Assembly: GCF_021582895.2 (NCBI RefSeq)
Contig: NZ_CP091139.2
Coordinates: forward strand, 2,232,001 to 2,296,000
DNA from: Microbacterium elymi
GTDB lineage: Bacteria > Actinomycetota > Actinomycetes > Actinomycetales > Microbacteriaceae
Reading direction: 5' to 3'
DNA: 64,000 bases
In this document: positions 49,265-59,260 of the stretch, in pieces
Position numbering within the stretch: the stretch's first letter is position 1
Layout: each line of letters opens with the position of its first letter
Program-made: the position numbers and the translations under genes
The notes under the pieces: generated by a model
The model's input: the letters and a program-made list of their open reading frames with translations, nothing else
The model's database searches: none
What the model was told of the DNA's origin: nothing

Positions 49265-51906
49265 GTCCGACGCCTTCCTGACCACCGCCTTCGGCCGCTA
49301 CCGGATCGCGGCCCTGGACGGCGTCGCGCCGGACCGACTGCCGTACTCGGTCCGCATCCTGCTGGAGAACGTGCTGCGCAACCAGGACGGGCACCGCGTC
49401 ACACGGGCGCAGGCCGATGCCCTGATCGGGTGGGGGACGGATGCCGGATTCCGCACCGCGATCGAGCTGACCCCGTCCCGCGCCTTCCTGCACGACACGA
49501 ACGGGGTGCCGGCCCTGGTCGACCTGGCGACGATGCGCGATGCGATGGCCGCGCTCGGCGGCGACCCGGCGGCCATCGGCCCGCGGATCCCCGCCGAGCT
49601 CGTGGTCGACCATTCGGTCATCGCAGACTTCTTCGGCACGCCCGACGCGCGCGAGCGCAACGTCGAGCGCGAATACGAGCGCAACGCCGAGCGGTACCGC
49701 TTCCTGAAATGGGGGCAGCACGCACTGGACGGCTTCCAGGTGGTGCCGCCGGGCGCCGGGATCATGCACCAGGTGAACCTCGAGCGGCTCGCCCGGGTGG
49801 TCGAGGCCGTGGACGGCTGGGCCTACCCCGACGTGTGCCTGGGCACCGACTCGCACACCACCATGGTCAACGGACTCGGCGTGCTGGGCTGGGGCATCGG
49901 CGGGATCGACGCCGAGGCGATCATGCTGGGCGAGACGTTCGGGATGCTGGTTCCCCGCGTGGTCGGCTTCCGCCTGACCGGCGCACTGCCGGCGGGGACG
50001 ACCGCCACCGACCTGGTGCTGACCGTGACCGAGATGCTGCGCCGCCACGGCGTGGTCGGCTCGTTCGTGGAGTTCTTCGGCGACGGGGTCACCCGGCTGA
50101 CGCTTGCCGACCGGGCGACGATCGCGAACATGAGCCCGGAGGCCGGCGCCACCTGCACCTACTTCCCGATCGACGCCGAGACGATCCGCTACCTGCGCTT
50201 CACGGGGCGCTCGCCGGAGCGGGTGGCTCTGGTCGAGGCGTACGCCAAGCGGCAGGGGCTGTGGCACCGGCCCGAGCAGACCGCGGCCTACACCGAGATC
50301 ATCGAGCTCGACCTGGGCACCGTGACCGCATCGCTGGCCGGCCCCCGCCGCCCGCAGGATCGGGTGGCGCTGGCCGACGCCCGGACCTCCCATCGCGCGA
50401 CCCTCCCGGAAGCTCCTGCCCGCCGGCGCCGATCCGGCCGAGCGCTTCGAGGTGGCGCTGCCCGCGGCATCCGCCGAGCTGGGGCATGGATCCCTGGGAC
50501 ACGGAACCGTCGCGATCGCCGCCATCACCTCCTGCACGAACACGTCGAACCCCGCCGTCATGCTCGCCGCGGGCCTTTTCGCCCGCAACGCGGTGGCGGC
50601 CGGTCTGCGGAGCAAGCCGTGGGTGAAGACGACGCTGTCGCCCGGCTCGCTCGTGGTCACCGAGTACCTCGAGAAGGCCGGGCTGAGCCCCGCCCTGGAC
50701 GCCCTCGGCTTCACCACCGCCGGCTACGGCTGCATGACGTGCATCGGCGCGTCCGGCCCGCTCATCCCCGCCGTGCAGGACGCCGTGCGCGAGCAGGGCC
50801 TCGCGGTGGCGGCCGTCCTGAGCGGCAACCGCAATTTCGATGGGCGGATCAACCCCGACGTGCGGATGAACTACCTCGCCTCACCGCCGCTGGTCGTCGC
50901 GTACGCCCTGGCCGGGACGATGGACATCGACCTCGTGCACGATCCGCTGGGGGAGGATGCCGCGGGCCGGCCGATCCGGCTCGCCGAGCTGTGGCCCGCC
51001 GAGGACGAGATCGCCGCGCTCATCGAGCGGACGCTGAGCCCCGAGATGTTCACCGCCGCCTACCGCGACGTGTTCGCCGGCGACGACCGCTGGCGGGCGC
51101 TGGCGGCACCCGAGAAGGCGGTGTTCGACTGGGATCCGGACAGCACCTACATCCGGCATCCGCCGTTCTTCGACGGGATGAGCGCGAACGCCGACGCGCC
51201 GGCGGACATCGTCGGCGCCCGGGTGCTCGCGCTGCTCGGCGACTCGATCACGACCGACCACATCTCGCCGGCCGGGGCCATTCCGGCCGCGTCGGTGGCG
51301 GGGCGCTACCTGGCCGACCTCGGCGTTCCGGCGCGCGCGCTGAACACCTACGCATCGCGGCGCGGCAACCACGAGGTGATGATGCGCGGCTGCTTCGCCA
51401 ACGTGCGGCTGCGCAACCGGCTGTTGCCGGGCGTCGAGGGCGGGTACACGCGCAACCTGCTCGACGGCTCTCAACAGACGATCTTCGATGCCGCGCAGGC
51501 GTATCGGGCCGCCGACGTGCCGCTCGTGGTGATCGGCGGGAAGGAGTACGGCACGGGGTCATCCCGGGACTGGGCGGCCAAGGCTCCCGCCCTGCTGGGG
51601 GTGCGCGCGGTGCTCGCGGAGTCGTTCGAGCGGATCCATCGTGCCAATCTGATCGGCATGGGGATTCTTCCGCTGCAGTTCCAGCCCGACCAGGGTGCCG
51701 ATGCGCTCGGGCTCACCGGCGCCGAGCCGATCGACATCCGGGGCCTGGCGGACCTCGATTCCGGGCAGGTCACGGTGCAGGCCGGCGACATCGAGTTCTC
51801 GGCATCCGTCCGCCTGGACACGCCGCGCGAACGCGAGCTGTACCGCCACGGCGGCATCATGAAGTACGTGCTGCGTCACCAGCTCGACCGCGGGCGCGGG
51901 CGCTGA
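49251..51906 (+). CDS. aconitase-family hydratase (AcnA/AcnD-like)
   Basis: Iron-sulfur hydro-lyase, about 885 residues. Cluster cysteines and active-site segments are visible: [66 protein letters not shown] and [14 protein letters not shown]. The variant GCMTC for the common GCTTC and lack of housekeeping context suggest a specialised hydratase, perhaps for an alkylmalate or methyl tricarboxylate. A single-base problem near 50405-50415 shifts frame before [20 protein letters not shown] 49251 or 49257 may be used. Confidence 0.87.
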
Positions 51907-53098
51907 TGGCCACCGGGCGTCGTGGGCTGATCCTGCTGCTGATCCACGCCGCCCTGATGCAGATCATCATCTTCGGCATGCGCCCGTCGCTGTCGTACGC
52001 GGCACTCGGGCTGGGCAGCTCGCCCGCCGTGCTGGGCGTGCTGTCGGCGTTCTACGCGCTGCCGGCTCTGTTCCTCGCACTGCCCGCCGGCCGGGTCACC
52101 GACCTCATCGGCGAACGCCGCGGCATGGTGATCGGAGCGGTCACGGTCGCCGCCGCCGCGGCCGTCGCCGTGTCCGCCGGCTCGTCGCTGGTGACGCTGA
52201 TGGTGGCCTCGGTGCTGCTGGGCTGCGGCCAGATGTTCACCGTGCTGGGCGAGCAGTCCTATGTCGGCGCGATCTCGACCGCGCGGCGCTCGGACACCAC
52301 GTTCGGCATCTACGGGTTCGCCGTGGCACTGGGGCAGACCGTCGGCCCGGCGATGCTGATCCTGCCCGGCGGCACCGTCGACATGCCGCCGGTGACGCTC
52401 ATCTTCGGGGTCAGCCTCGCCTGCGCGGTGCTCATGCTGGTGGTCTCGCTGTTCATCCGGTCCCCGGCCCGCTCCGGGCTGGTCGAGCGGCTCGGGATGC
52501 TGCGCACCGCCCGCGGCGTGCTGTCCACGCGGGGCTGCCGAACGCCCTCGTCGCCGGCAGCCTGGTGCTGGCATCGGTCGACATCTTCATCGCGTACGCG
52601 CCGCTGATCGGGCACGACCGCGGGTTCCCCGCTCTGGTGATCAGCCTGATGCTGATCGCCCGGTCCGGGTTCTCGATGTTCTCGCGCCTGTTCCTCGGGG
52701 CGCTGTCGCGGATGCTGGGGCGACGACGACTGCTGGTGGGCAGCATCCTGCTCTCCGCGGTCATGCTCGCGGGCTTCGTGCTCGACCTGCCGCCGTGGGC
52801 GTTGATCGCGTTCGCGTGCGGATACGGGTTCGTGATCGGGATCTGCCAGCCCATCACGATGTCGTGGATCTCGCTCATCGCCCCGCCCGGCACCCGCGGG
52901 CTCGCCATGTCGATGCGGCTGGCGGCGAATCGACTCGGGCAGACCGTGCTGCCGGCCAGCCTCGGGATCCTCGCCGCGGCGACCGGCGCCGCCGGCGTGC
53001 TGGCCGCCAGCAGCGTGATGCTGCTGGTCGCGGCGTGGTCGGGGACGGGTGTGCCGCGCGATCCGGTCGCGGGTGCGACCGCGGAGGAGGACGCATGA
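51906..53098 (+). CDS. MFS transporter
   Basis: Membrane carrier of about 398 residues and about 12 hydrophobic segments. The cytoplasmic loop [20 protein letters not shown] matches the MFS signature, and a second [16 protein letters not shown] lies in the other half. A one-G loss near 52536 breaks the frame between VLSTRG and [14 protein letters not shown] overlaps the hydratase stop. Likely an extra uptake route for the acid substrate or efflux of an intermediate. Confidence 0.87.
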
Positions 53099-54153
53099 TG
53101 GCTTCTGCCGCCGACCTGCGCGCGTTCGGCACCCGCGTGCTCGAGACGTTCGGGGTGCCGACGCCGGATGCCGAGCTGGTCGCCGACTCGCTGGTCGTCG
53201 CCGAGGAGTGGGGGCATCCGTCGCACGGGATGCTGCGGCTGCCCTGGTACGTCGAGCGGCTGCGCACCGGCCGGATCGAGGCCGTCACGCGCATGGAGGT
53301 GCTCAACGACACCGGTGCGCTGGTCAGCGTGGATGGCCACTCCGGCGTGGGCCAGGTCGTGGCGGCGCGCGCCATGGACCTGGCCGTCGAACGGGCCAAG
53401 GTGCACGGGGTCGGCGTCGTCGGGGTGCGCAACTCGAACCACTTCGGCACTGCGGCGTATTTCACCCGACGGGCCGCGGCCGCCGGATGCGCGGCGATCC
53501 TCACGACCAACGGGTCGCCCGCGATGGCGCCGTGGGGCGGCATGGACAAGGCGGTCGGCGCGAACCCCTGGTCGTTCGCCACCCCGGACGGGCAGGGGGA
53601 TGCCGCGGTGCTCGACATCGCGAACACCGGCGTCGCGCGGGGCAAGATCTATGCGGCCGCAGAGAAGGGCGAGCCGATGCCCGAGGGGTGGGCGCTGGAC
53701 TCCTCGGGCCACCCGACGACGGACCCCGCGGCGGCGCTCGGCGGCGGCGTCGTGCTGCCGATGGGCGGGCACAAGGGGTACGCGATCTCGTTCATGATGG
53801 ACGTGTTCTCGGGGGTGCTCACCGGTTCGTCGTTCGGCACGGACGTCGGCGGGCCGTGGCAGCCCGATGCGCACAGCGGAGCGGGTCACCTCGCGATCGC
53901 GATCGACATCGCCGCGTTCCAGCCGCTTGCGGCGTTCGACGAGCGGATGTCGCAGCTGATCGGCCAGGTCAAGGGTGTGCGCCCGGCCCCCGGCGCCGGG
54001 GACATCCTCTACCCGGGCGAGCTCGAGAACCGCAACGCGGCATCGGGCCGCGGCATCCCGCTGCCCGCCAAGACGCGGCGCGACCTCGCCGCCCTCGGCG
54101 CCGCCCGCGGCATCCCCTTCCCTCCCACGGGATCGTACGATTTGGCCGACTGA
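53095..54153 (+). CDS. Ldh2-family malate/L-lactate-type dehydrogenase
   Basis: Intact 352-residue NAD(P)-dependent dehydrogenase of the YlbC/Mdh2/ComC fold. HPSHGMLRLPWYVERL and NSNHFGTAAYFTRRAA carry the catalytic His residues, and PMGGHKGYAISFMMDVFSG (53758-53814) the cofactor region. Substrates in this family are 2-hydroxy acids such as lactate, malate, sulfolactate and ureidoglycolate. It would oxidise a 2-hydroxy acid formed or taken up by the operon. The last seven codons lie within a long inverted repeat. Confidence 0.89.
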   Translation: MMASAADLRAFGTRVLETFGVPTPDAELVADSLVVAEEWGHPSHGMLRLPWYVERLRTGRIEAVTRMEVLNDTGALVSVDGHSGVGQVVAARAMDLAVERAKVHGVGVVGVRNSNHFGTAAYFTRRAAAAGCAAILTTNGSPAMAPWGGMDKAVGANPWSFATPDGQGDAAVLDIANTGVARGKIYAAAEKGEPMPEGWALDSSGHPTTDPAAALGGGVVLPMGGHKGYAISFMMDVFSGVLTGSSFGTDVGGPWQPDAHSGAGHLAIAIDIAAFQPLAAFDERMSQLIGQVKGVRPAPGAGDILYPGELENRNAASGRGIPLPAKTRRDLAALGAARGIPFPPTGSYDLAD

Positions 54154-54202
54154 ACATCATCCTGGGCCGAAATTGATGTGCACTCGGCCAAATCGTACGA
54201 TC
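54131..54202. repeat. 19-base perfect inverted repeat spanning gene end and intergenic DNA
   Basis: Arms 54131-54149 and 54184-54202 are exact complements separated by 34 bases, with a further internal pair ACATCA/TGATGT (54154-54159, 54174-54179). Each arm contains ATCGTACGAT, itself a palindrome. It may be a bipartite operator for the downstream enoyl-CoA hydratase, a cruciform-type terminator, or both. Confidence 0.7.
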
Positions 54203-54234
54203 TCGACGCGGGAACGGCGTGACACGATGGGGGG

Positions 54235-55011
54235 ATGACCGAGTACGAGACGATCCTGGTCGAGACCCGCGGGCGCGTCGGCTGGATCACCCTGAACCGT
54301 CCCGAGGCGCTGAACGCCCTCAACTCCCAGGTGTGCGCGGAGGTCGTCGCCGCCGCGACCGCGTTCGACGCCGATCCCGACATCGGCGCGATCGTCGTCA
54401 CCGGCAGCGAGCGGGCCTTCGCCGCCGGCGCGGACATCAAGGAGATGGAGTCCAAGACCGGCCTCGACATGGTCATGGGCGACCACTTCGGCGGCTGGGC
54501 CGACTTCGCCGCCGTGCGCACCCCGGTGATCGCCGCCGTGTCGGGCTATGCCCTCGGCGGCGGCTGCGAGCTCGCGATGATGTGCGACATCATCCTCGCC
54601 GCCGATACCGCGAAGTTCGGCCAGCCCGAGATCAACCTCGGCGTGATCCCCGGCATGGGCGGCACGCAGCGCCTCATCCGCGCCGTGGGCTACTACAAGG
54701 CCGCCGAGCTGGTCCTCACCGGGCGGCTGATGGATGCCGCCGAGGCCGAGCGCGCCGGACTGGTCTCGCGGGTGGTGCCCGCGACAGAGCTGCTGGCCGA
54801 GGCATCCACGGCCGCCGAGACCATCGCCTCGAAGTCGCTGCCCAGCGTCTTCGCCGCGAAGGCGGCGCTGGATGCCGCGATGGAGACGCCGCTGGCCGAG
54901 GGCCTGCGCTTCGAGAAGCAGGCGTTCGCGTCGCTGTTCGACACGCACGATCAGAAGGAGGGCATGGCGGCCTTCCGGGAGAAGCGCGCCCCCGCCTTCG
55001 AGAACCGCTGA
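54235..55011 (+). CDS. enoyl-CoA hydratase
   Basis: Intact 258-residue crotonase-family hydratase adding water to short-chain 2-enoyl-CoA in beta-oxidation. Oxyanion-hole and catalytic parts: [27 protein letters not shown] with the first catalytic Glu region, and [20 protein letters not shown] with the second Glu. Highly similar in layout to EchA8/FadB-type hydratases. Short spacer of 33 bases after the inverted repeat that may control it. Confidence 0.94.
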   Translation: MTEYETILVETRGRVGWITLNRPEALNALNSQVCAEVVAAATAFDADPDIGAIVVTGSERAFAAGADIKEMESKTGLDMVMGDHFGGWADFAAVRTPVIAAVSGYALGGGCELAMMCDIILAADTAKFGQPEINLGVIPGMGGTQRLIRAVGYYKAAELVLTGRLMDAAEAERAGLVSRVVPATELLAEASTAAETIASKSLPSVFAAKAALDAAMETPLAEGLRFEKQAFASLFDTHDQKEGMAAFREKRAPAFENR

Positions 55012-55025
55012 CCGGTCGCCGGTCA
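55009..55025. terminator. hairpin formed by two convergent stop codons
   Basis: TGACCGG-TCG-CCGGTCA, a 7-base-pair stem whose ends are the stop codons of the two convergent genes. Probably a compact bidirectional terminator. Confidence 0.55.
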
Positions 55026-56298
55026 GGCCGGGGGAGCGGCGGCGGCGAGGGCGGATGCCTCGGCCCGCTGGGCCCGCAGCACTGCGACGCCGGCGACCGC
55101 CATGGTGACCGCACCGGCGATGCCCGCCACCACGAACGTCGAACGCGGCCCCAGCACGGCGTTCGCCGTGCCGCCCAGGCCGAGCGCGATCAGCGACGCC
55201 GTCCGGGCGAGCCCGTTCAGCGCGGCATACACCCGGCCGCGCTGCGCATCCGGGGTGCGGCTGGTCAGCAGCGCCCCGAACGTCGCGTTGCCGGTGCCGA
55301 ATGCCGCCACCAGCAGCGTGAGCAAGACGGCATATGCCCAGAAGCTCGGTGCCAGCCCCATCGCCACCATGATCACGGCCGCCGCACCGAATCCCAGCGT
55401 CGCGATTCGGGCGCGGACCGTATTACTGAGGATGCGTCCGGCAATCGCCGCCCCGATCAGGCCGCCGGCGCCGGCGAAGAACTCGCTGAGCCCGTACTGC
55501 CAGTTCGTCGCGTGCAGGGCGTCGCGCACCAGGAACACCTCGACCGGGTTGATGCCCTCGACCAGGATGACGAACACGAGGATCGAGGCGAACAGCGGCT
55601 GCAGGATGCGGTCGCGGGCCACGACCCGGATCCCCGCCGTCCACGAGGCGGTCGGCGCCGCTGCGGACGCGTCGTCGGATCCGGATGCCTGCGCCCTTCC
55701 GCCGCGTGCGGATCAACAGGGCCGCCCCCGCCAGCAGGAGGTAGGTCGCGGCATCCGCCCAGAACCCCCACGCGACATCGTCGAGGGTGACCAGCAGACC
55801 CCCGAAGGCGGCGCCGATCGGCGAGGCCACGGCCGCCAGTCCCTGCTGCCACGAGATGGCCTGGCCGATCTTCTCCTCGCCGACCACCCGCGGGACCAGG
55901 GCCGACCAGGTCGGCTGTGCGAAGGCCTGTGCGAGGGCGATGATCACGCCGGTGACGAAGATCATCGCCGGCACCGGCGCGAAGCCGAGGGCGGTGACCG
56001 CCGCGGCCTGTACCAGCGCGGTCACGGTGAGCACGAGCCGGGAGTCGACGGTGTCGGCGACCCGCCCGGCGACGCCCATCGTCGCGATGGTCGGGATCAC
56101 CAGCGCCGCCAGGAACGCCGCGACCACGAACGCGGCCGTGCCCTCGTCGGCGACGCCCCGGTCGGCGAAGGCATTGTGCGGCAGCAGGATCGCCGCGATC
56201 GAGGTCACCGCCGTCCCCGCCGTGCTCACCGCGCGCGCCGACAGCGCTATCCGGGCGTCGCGGATGGCCCAGATGGAACTCTGAAAGGAACGCTTCAC
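55023..56298 (-). CDS. MFS efflux transporter
   Basis: About 424-residue membrane protein of the DHA/MFS_3 kind, with about 12 hydrophobic segments (for example FVVAAFLAALVIPTIATMGV and LASILVFVILVEGI-like stretches) and the MFS loop AGRVADTVDSRLVL. GTG 56298 begins VKRSFQSSIWAIRDAR. One indel near 55680-55690 (ATCCGGATCC) shifts frame before DDASAAAPTASWTAG. It is divergent from an HTH regulator with a palindrome between them, a classical efflux-regulator pair. Confidence 0.86.
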
Positions 56299-56320
56299 AA
56301 TTTATGAAGCATATGCTTCA
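56292..56320. promoter_or_regulatory. 16-base perfect palindrome between efflux gene and regulator
   Basis: TGAAGCATATGCTTCA at 56305-56320 is a perfect palindrome. A further half-site GCTTCA at 56292-56297 pairs with TGAAGC across seven bases and touches the GTG start of the efflux gene. Likely operator of the adjacent HTH protein. Confidence 0.7.
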
Positions 56321-56349
56321 GGAACCGGATCCACAAGTAGACTGCGAGC

Positions 56350-56877
56350 GTGCGCGGCGATCCGATCAGAGTGACCGAGTTGGGCCAGATGCGTGCGGCG
56401 ATGCATCCGGTGCGCTGGCAGGTGCTCACCGAGCTCTTCGACCGCGCCGAGACGCTCACCGCGACGCAGGCTGCCGAGCTGACCGGACTCTCGCCCTCGG
56501 CGATGAGCTACCACCTCAATCAGCTCGCCCGAGCCGGGTACATCGAGCGCGACGACTCGGGAGACGGGCGGGAGCGTCCCTGGCGGGCACGGGGGAGTGG
56601 CCTGGAGATCTCGGGCCAGCCGGATGAGGCGATGGGGCGGGCGATGATGCAGAACATCCTCACCGAGGTCACCCGGCTGCTCTCCGCGGGCCCGCCGATG
56701 AGTCCCGACGGCACGCCGTGGCCGTCCTCGTACACGCACACCCAGCTGCGCCTGACAAAGGACCGTGGAAAGGAGCTGCACCGCCGCATCCACGAAGTCA
56801 TCGACGAGTTCGACGAGGACACCGAGGGACCCGAACACGAGATCTTCTGGATCCAGGGCGTGCACCCGGCCGAGTGA
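56350..56877 (+). CDS. ArsR/HTH_20-type transcriptional regulator
   Basis: Intact 175-residue winged-helix protein beginning with GTG. LTATQAAELTGLSPSAMSYHLNQLARAGYIERDD forms the DNA-binding domain (residues about 35-70; not quoted further), and a helical C-terminal part ends in IFWIQGVHPAE. The ArsR-like SAMSYHLNQL recognition helix suits the palindrome just upstream. Probably represses the divergent MFS efflux gene and itself. Confidence 0.87.
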   Translation: MRGDPIRVTELGQMRAAMHPVRWQVLTELFDRAETLTATQAAELTGLSPSAMSYHLNQLARAGYIERDDSGDGRERPWRARGSGLEISGQPDEAMGRAMMQNILTEVTRLLSAGPPMSPDGTPWPSSYTHTQLRLTKDRGKELHRRIHEVIDEFDEDTEGPEHEIFWIQGVHPAE

Positions 56878-56881
56878 GGCG

Positions 56882-57647
56882 CTAGCCGAGTCGGCGTCGA
56901 TAGACCGCGATCGCCCCGACGTAGGCGACGACGAGGATGCCCACGCACCAGGCCAGCGCGATCCAGATGTCGGCGCCCACCGGCTCGCTGCGCGAACAGC
57001 GCCCGGATGGTGTTGACGATCGAGGTCACCGGCTGGTTCTCGGCGAACCAGCGCACCGGGCCGGGCATGGTCTCGGTGGGGACGAATGCCGAGCTGATGA
57101 ACGGCAGGAAGATCAGCGGGTAGGCGAAGGCGCCGGCTCCGTCGACGGTCTTCGCCCCGAGCCCCGCGATCACCGCGAGCCAGGTCAAAGCGAGGATGAA
57201 CAGCACGAGGATGCCCGTCACCCCCAGCCAGGCGGCCACGCTCGCCCCGCTGCGGAACCCGAAGGCCACGGCCACCAGCATCACGACGGCCACCGAGATG
57301 AGGTTGGCCACCAGCGAGGTGAGCACATGCGACCAGAGGAATCCGCTGCGGGCGATCGGCATCGACTGGAACCGCTCGAAGATCCCGCCCTTCAGATCCA
57401 TGAACAGGCGGTACGACGTGTACGAGACGCCGGATGCCACGGTGATCAGCAGGATGCCGGGGGCCATGTAGTCGATCGAAGAGGCCGATCCGGTGTCGAT
57501 CGCCCCGCCCAGCACGAAGACGAACAGCAGCATCAGGGCGATCGGGGTGATCACCGTGGTGAGAATCGTGTCCAGGCTCCGCGTGATGTGCTTGAGCGAG
57601 CGGCCGGTCAGCACGGCGGTGTCGGCGAAGAAGTGCGCGGTGCTCAT
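56882..57647 (-). CDS. daunorubicin-type ABC-2 exporter permease
   Basis: Membrane subunit of about 255 residues with six hydrophobic segments; the stretch [27 protein letters not shown] and [15 protein letters not shown] is characteristic of DrrB-like permeases. One extra base near 56990 breaks the frame after IRALFA, with the true end continuing [13 protein letters not shown] to YRRRLG and a stop at 56882. ATGA overlap with the ATPase gene. Confidence 0.9.
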
Positions 57648-58434
57648 GGTCGTGTTCCCTTCGATCGGTCGGCGTCCGTCTCGCCGGTCAGGGCGAGGAA
57701 GACGTCCTCCAGCGACGGCTGCTTCTCGACGTAGGTGACTTCGGCGGGCGGAAGCAGCTTCTTCAGCCCCTCGAGCGTGTCCTCCACGATGATCCGGCCC
57801 TGATGCAGGATCGCGATGCGGTCGGCCAGCTGCTCGGCCTCGTCGAGGTACTGCGTGGTCAGCAGCACCGTCGTGCCGTTCTCGGCGAGCGTGCGCACGG
57901 TGGCCCACACCTCGAGACGGGCCTGCGGATCCAGACCGGTCGTCGGCTCGTCGAGGAAGATCACCGGCGGGCTGCCGACCAGGCTCATCGCGATGTCCAG
58001 CCGTCGCCGCATGCCGCCGGAGTACTCACCGGCCCTGCGGTCACCCGCCTCGGTCAGTGAGAACCGGGCGAGCAGGTCGTCCGCGATCTCGCCGGGCTTG
58101 CGCAGATGCCGAGCTGCGCGACCAGGACCAGATTCTCCCGGCCACTGAGGATTTCATCGACCGCGGCGAACTGGCCGGTCAGGCTGATCGCCGCGCGCAC
58201 GTCGGCGCCGCGCGTGGCGACGTCGAACCCGGCCACCTGGGCGGTTCCGGCATCCGCGCTGAGCAGGGTCGACAGGATGCGGATGACGGTCGTCTTGCCG
58301 GCGCCGTTCGAGCCGAGGAGGGCGAAGATGCTGCCTCGCGGGACCTCGAAATCGACGCCGCGCAGGACGTGCAGATCCTTGTACGACATCTCCAGGCCCT
58401 GCACCCGGATCGCCGGCGGTGCTGTCGCGGTCAT
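57644..58434 (-). CDS. daunorubicin-type ABC exporter ATPase
   Basis: DrrA-like ATPase, about 263 residues: Walker [10 protein letters not shown], signature [15 protein letters not shown], Walker [13 protein letters not shown] and [18 protein letters not shown] base is missing near 58105-58110, where GCTGCGG reads GCTCGG; restoring it gives [22 protein letters not shown] overlaps on both sides link it to the permease and the DUF1048 gene. Confers export of an amphipathic compound, possibly an antibiotic. Confidence 0.91.
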
Positions 58435-58799
58435 TTCCGCTCCTCGCGCTCTGCGTCCTCGACGGCCTTGGTCAGGCGCGCCCGCTCCTTGTCGATCCAC
58501 TGCCGGCCCGAGTAGGCCTGGGCGAACGTCTCGGCGAACTCAGCCGGGTCGGCTCCGACGATGTCGCGCACCGGCGTGCCGTCGGCGGCGGCGCGGTCCC
58601 ACAGATCGGCGAGGTCGCCGAACATCGTGACCATCGTGTCGCCGTCCAGGACGACGCCCGAGACCATGAGGTACCGCTCGACCGCCTTCGCGACCGAGCC
58701 GTACGGCGCGGGAAGCGCCTCGATGCGTGCCTTGTACTGCCTGTACTGCTTCTTCTGCTCGAGTGAGCCGGTGAGGGTCTCGATCCACTTCGCGGCCAT
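58431..58799 (-). CDS. DUF1048 family protein
   Basis: Intact 122-residue, highly charged, helical protein (MAAKWIETLTGSLEQKKQYR start). DUF1048 proteins are commonly encoded between PadR regulators and DrrAB-type exporters, as here; their biochemical role is not established to my knowledge. One base separates it from the PadR stop, so it is the second gene of the operon. Confidence 0.88.
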   Translation of the reverse strand: MAAKWIETLTGSLEQKKQYRQYKARIEALPAPYGSVAKAVERYLMVSGVVLDGDTMVTMFGDLADLWDRAAADGTPVRDIVGADPAEFAETFAQAYSGRQWIDKERARLTKAVEDAEREERK

Positions 58800-58800
58800 G

Positions 58801-59130
58801 TCAGTCTTCTCCTTCACGGAGCTGTTCCAGTCGGTTCACGAGGAAGCTCCAGGTCCTCCAGAACTCGGTCAGCTGGTCCCGGCCCTGCGCGTTCAGGGAG
58901 TACACCTTGCGCGGTGGCCCCTTCTCGGACGGGACCTTCTCGACATCCACGAGTCCGCGCTGCTCGATCCGCACGAGGAGGGCGTAGACGGTGCCCTCGA
59001 CGATGTCGGCGAACCCCTGCTCGCGCAGCCACGCGGTGATCTCGTATCCGTACGCCGGGCGACGCGCGAGGACGGCGAGGATGATGCCCTCGAGAACGCC
59101 CTTGAGCATCTCGGTGGTCTGCTTGCCCAT
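58801..59130 (-). CDS. PadR family transcriptional regulator
   Basis: Intact 109-residue winged helix: MLKGVLEGIILAVLARRPAYGYEI-type N-terminus (59040-59115), IVEGTVYALLVRIEQRGLVDVEKV recognition and wing, and a short dimerisation helix. GGGAGGACAG precedes ATG 59130. First gene of the exporter operon; it probably represses its own promoter through the inverted repeat at 59152-59218 and is released by an exported drug. Confidence 0.93.
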   Translation of the reverse strand: MGKQTTEMLKGVLEGIILAVLARRPAYGYEITAWLREQGFADIVEGTVYALLVRIEQRGLVDVEKVPSEKGPPRKVYSLNAQGRDQLTEFWRTWSFLVNRLEQLREGED

Positions 59131-59151
59131 CTGTCCTCCCACTGCTCGGTA

Positions 59152-59218
59152 CTACTTGGTGTTGCTGACTACCAGTAGACGATAACACTAAGTACCGGTA
59201 GTTGGCAACACTGAGTAG
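59152..59218. promoter_or_regulatory. 26-base imperfect inverted repeat, PadR operator
   Basis: Arms 59152-59177 and 59193-59218 match at 21 of 26 positions, sharing CTACT, GTGTTGC and ACTACC blocks at constant spacing. The 15-base centre is AT-rich (TAACACTAAG). It lies just upstream of the PadR operon. Confidence 0.7.
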
Positions 59219-59260
59219 CGCCGATCTCTCGGCGGAGCGTGGAGCGGACGAAGAAGGGTG

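Noticed and set aside
50103-50108. GCTTGC in the aconitase-like gene as an error site
   Set aside because: It is in frame and encodes the expected LTLADRAT, so it is a genuine GCTTGC.
52453-53889. Open frame of about 478 codons antisense to the MFS and Ldh2 genes
   Set aside because: Shadow of GC-biased third positions; no family signal.
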